Assembly: GCF_001267885.1 (NCBI RefSeq)
Contig: NZ_CP012382.1
Coordinates: 434,001-498,000, forward strand
Length of the DNA: 64,000 bases
From: Streptomyces ambofaciens ATCC 23877
Lineage (GTDB): Bacteria > Actinomycetota > Actinomycetes > Streptomycetales > Streptomycetaceae
Direction: 5' to 3'
Shown: piece after piece, positions 62,901-64,000 of the stretch
How the letters are laid out: every line of letters begins with the position of its first letter
Position numbering within the stretch: position 1 is the first letter of the stretch
Notes under the pieces: model-generated
Seen by the model: the letters and a program-made list of their open reading frames with translations, nothing else
Database searches by the model: none
Told to the model about the DNA's origin: nothing
Position numbers and translations under genes: made by a program

Positions 62901-64000
62901 GGTGTCGGCGGTCAGGCCCGCACGGATCGGGTTGCCGCCGACGAGTTGGTGGACGCTCTCGGCCAGCACCAGGTCGCCCACCGCGTCGAGCGCGTCGGCG
63001 AGGTCCTCCAGCAGCGGTGTCACCGCCGCCCGGTCCGGGTCCGCCCGGACCAGCGCTTCCCCGTCGATCACGCTGGGCCGGTCGCAGGCGGCCGTCCCGG
63101 CCCGCGCCAGGGCCATGCCGTCGACGACGTTGCGCGCGGAGATCGCCTCGGCGCTGCGTTCCCACAGGTCGGCGTCGGGTTCCGGCGCCTGGGTCTCGGG
63201 CACCACGGGGAGGGGGAACTGGCGGCGGAACCGCTCGACGAGGTGGTCCAGTTCGGCATCGTGCAAGGCCCGTTCGAAGCGGTAGCCGAGCAACGGCCCG
63301 AGGGTCTGGCCCTGGCGTACGCCGCCCAGCAGCCAGCGGGCGACCCGGGCGCGGCGGGAGGTGAGGTCGACGGCGTAGCTCTGCTCGTCGGGGTTGCCCA
63401 GGAAGCCGGAGCGCAGGACGGCCGCCGTGGCCGCGTGCTGGAGCGACGGGGCGTGGATGTAGCCGTCCTCGGCCGACACCTCGATGGGGGTGTCCACGTC
63501 GTCCAGGACGATGTCGAGCTGTTCCCTCTCCCGCGGTGGGCCCAGGTTCTCCACCCACCCGTACGCCCCGATCCGGGTGCCGTCGACGCCACCCGCCCTC
63601 AGGTCGTCCAGCCGGGCCGACGCCAGGGAGGTGATCCAGGCGTCCAGCCGGTGCTCATGGACGTCGACGACCTCCATGAGCAGCTCGGGAAGACGGGTCA
63701 CGGGCACGGTCGCGAGGGTCCGCAGCGCCTCCTCGAAGCGGGGCAGCGCGGTCGCGGCTCGCCGGGCGGCCTCGAGGCGTGCCGTGCGGTCCTGGTCGTT
63801 CGGACCTTCCAGCGCGTCGGCCACCAGTTGGTCCACCTCGCCGGTCACGGCCAGCGCCTGGCGCAGCGGATCGTCCGTGTTCTCGTCGAAGTCGCCGTGG
63901 AAGGTCGACCAGTTGGGCAGGAACAGGAGGGCGTCGAGGAGTCCGCGGCCGTCCGGTTCCGGGTCCGGTTCGGTGTCCGGTTCGGTGTCCGGCGCGATCT
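59994..64000 (-). CDS. Very large protein of unknown function, 5' end beyond window
   Basis: More than 1330 residues; the frame is open to the right edge, so the N-terminus is missing. The visible start has an acidic PDTEPD repeat (about five tries of TEPD/PEPD). Then comes a helical region with IGAYGWVENLGPP, YIHAPSLQHAATAAVLRSGF and GPLLGYRFERALHDAELDHL. A second part, from about 730 residues after 63848, starts SQQGATGTALSRVETKRRNT and continues HDPLWLLTRQWQFGEFAAQD, which looks like the beginning of a normally separate protein, so this may be a fusion. No enzyme motif, signal or transmembrane segment is seen. Function unknown. Confidence 0.7.
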   Translation of the reverse strand, partial: IAPDTEPDTEPDPEPDGRGLLDALLFLPNWSTFHGDFDENTDDPLRQALAVTGEVDQLVADALEGPNDQDRTARLEAARRAATALPRFEEALRTLATVPVTRLPELLMEVVDVHEHRLDAWITSLASARLDDLRAGGVDGTRIGAYGWVENLGPPREREQLDIVLDDVDTPIEVSAEDGYIHAPSLQHAATAAVLRSGFLGNPDEQSYAVDLTSRRARVARWLLGGVRQGQTLGPLLGYRFERALHDAELDHLVERFRRQFPLPVVPETQAPEPDADLWERSAEAISARNVVDGMALARAGTAACDRPSVIDGEALVRADPDRAAVTPLLEDLADALDAVGDLVLAESVHQLVGGNPIRAGLTADTLGRGEDVPDTFRVLRTPHRARALTHRTAVLLPAGPTGPTGWPSDPVADLQPALESWVAHLLGPAAGWVLGGRLGDGEFELGADGLGLSALSAVLDAAAVEPAGLYRAVRGAKGVAADTPVVFSGPGWSALHGVATRIRTLLSTAQPLLPAHLPEEPAGRSADPTALRARLAAFADSPQAVDHPATAQLRDLATQQVTPDTSDAWLSRARTALADVLGADLPLLPALSVPTPPPPGRGDLSGAAIEDWLRRNAAVRPAVRALHETLLLAGARAGRAERLRAAQHPTVGGDSWIGGTFPAGQRPPATTHLVWHAPADLLPDAEVTGVVLDEWIELLPGAEQPARTPEPAPQTELTGVAFHYDRPDAKAPHSVLVAVPPDLGRGWTADALVQVVRETLDLAKLRAVDRDDLRRLDDLLPAISISQQGATGTALSRVETKRRNTDPQGPFRLETTHRTPEVEAGLAARVHDPLWLLTRQWQFGEFAAQDAGSPAVVRMTGGSTPIDAWRPAEAAEWVPYDPRLGPLDTVIEDEPVLPDERLRAEGGAALLRMCHEAALPATVLTALAPHLLRTEEADASLVGLLAGRTPDAVAVAAALDAGTIDSGPDPRFGEVLAAWRTWWSGRQSEHGPDCFDPNRFEYAAELSAGGTVLRAAEYHGDGLDWYSLDVHPDPDAVGAPPGQRLSFTEESLPSTVRYGGLPADRFWEMEDARVDLGAADVSTLDTGRLLLISFATVFGNDWFLVPLEVPTASLTVLDQLLVRDVFGRHHLVRRAGRDDPRWSMFNLTGPDPDHPATSGLLMLPTERGQAGQPLERVMLARDELANLAWAVQHHCTDGRGEQVDRRDRWARARPPEPAVAGELPVYAVQSIVPDYWFPLVPEAVSTERIRFKLAPLTGPGRDAPPGGRLITPDLWVHEEEVPRDGVQVVRRPVLARWWDGSWHSWIRREKTPGTGESSSGLAFDTVRPTDPWP

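Overview
The window is high-GC, GTG-start-rich actinobacterial DNA. It is almost certainly a Streptomyces chromosome, probably an arm or accessory region. The evidence is the Tat-secreted proteins, a SigB partner-switching network, gas vesicle genes, an SCO7613-type membrane protein, DUF5133, MEDS-domain anti-sigma factors and several ECF41 sigma factors. No rRNA, tRNA, CRISPR array or intact insertion sequence was seen.

Layout. 1-6.6 kb: a DUF2235 hydrolase, two lysin-like wall enzymes sharing one binding module (M23 peptidase and amidase), a Tat-exported repeat protein and a membrane protein. 6.6-16 kb: redox and detoxification genes (alpha/beta hydrolase, aldo/keto reductase, pyruvate dehydrogenase E1), two ECF41-type sigma factors, and four decayed genes (alpha/beta hydrolase, pirin, Ohr, NDH-2). 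16-26.5 kb: hydrolases, a secreted serine hydrolase, a secreted EEP phosphatase/nuclease, the SCO7613-like protein, a PadR/acyl-CoA dehydrogenase pair, two small coiled-coil/HTH proteins and a secreted hydrolase. 26.6-37.4 kb: a third ECF41 sigma with an FAD reductase and an NmrA-like protein, a patatin-glycosyltransferase-membrane protein-hydrolase operon, an AhpD-like CMD protein, a second NmrA-like protein and a nitroreductase. 37.5-42.4 kb: an azoreductase, MarR, and a LacI/PhyH/sugar-MFS locus. 42.4-45.1 kb: a reduced, rearranged gas vesicle locus. 45.2-57.1 kb: small membrane protein, methyltransferase, DUF5133, SigB-family sigma and a partner-switching set (HATPases, STAS proteins, PP2C phosphatases and a 1386-residue hybrid kinase/phosphatase). 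57.2-64 kb: DUF389 protein, methyltransferase, cupin, and a very large protein running off the right edge.

The main result is a promoter motif. Eleven intergenic sites read TGTCACA (nine exact, two with one change), then exactly 16 bases, then GGTC or TGTC. They point at a pseudogenised hydrolase, aceE, a small coiled-coil protein, an Ohr remnant, an ECF41-like sigma gene, an NDH-2 remnant, a secreted hydrolase, an NmrA-like oxidoreductase, an FAD reductase, the patatin/glycosyltransferase operon and a CMD protein. This resembles the published ECF41 promoter (TGTCACA at -35, CGTC at -10). With three ECF41-type sigma genes here, the 8-35 kb stretch reads as a physically clustered ECF41 regulon in partial decay, which also controls a lipid/glycosyl operon not usually linked to ECF41.

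A second unusual system is the four-gene gvp-like operon. Its two GvpA/GvpJ-like proteins are fused to a zinc ribbon and to PH-like domains, and no ordinary GvpA is present in the window.
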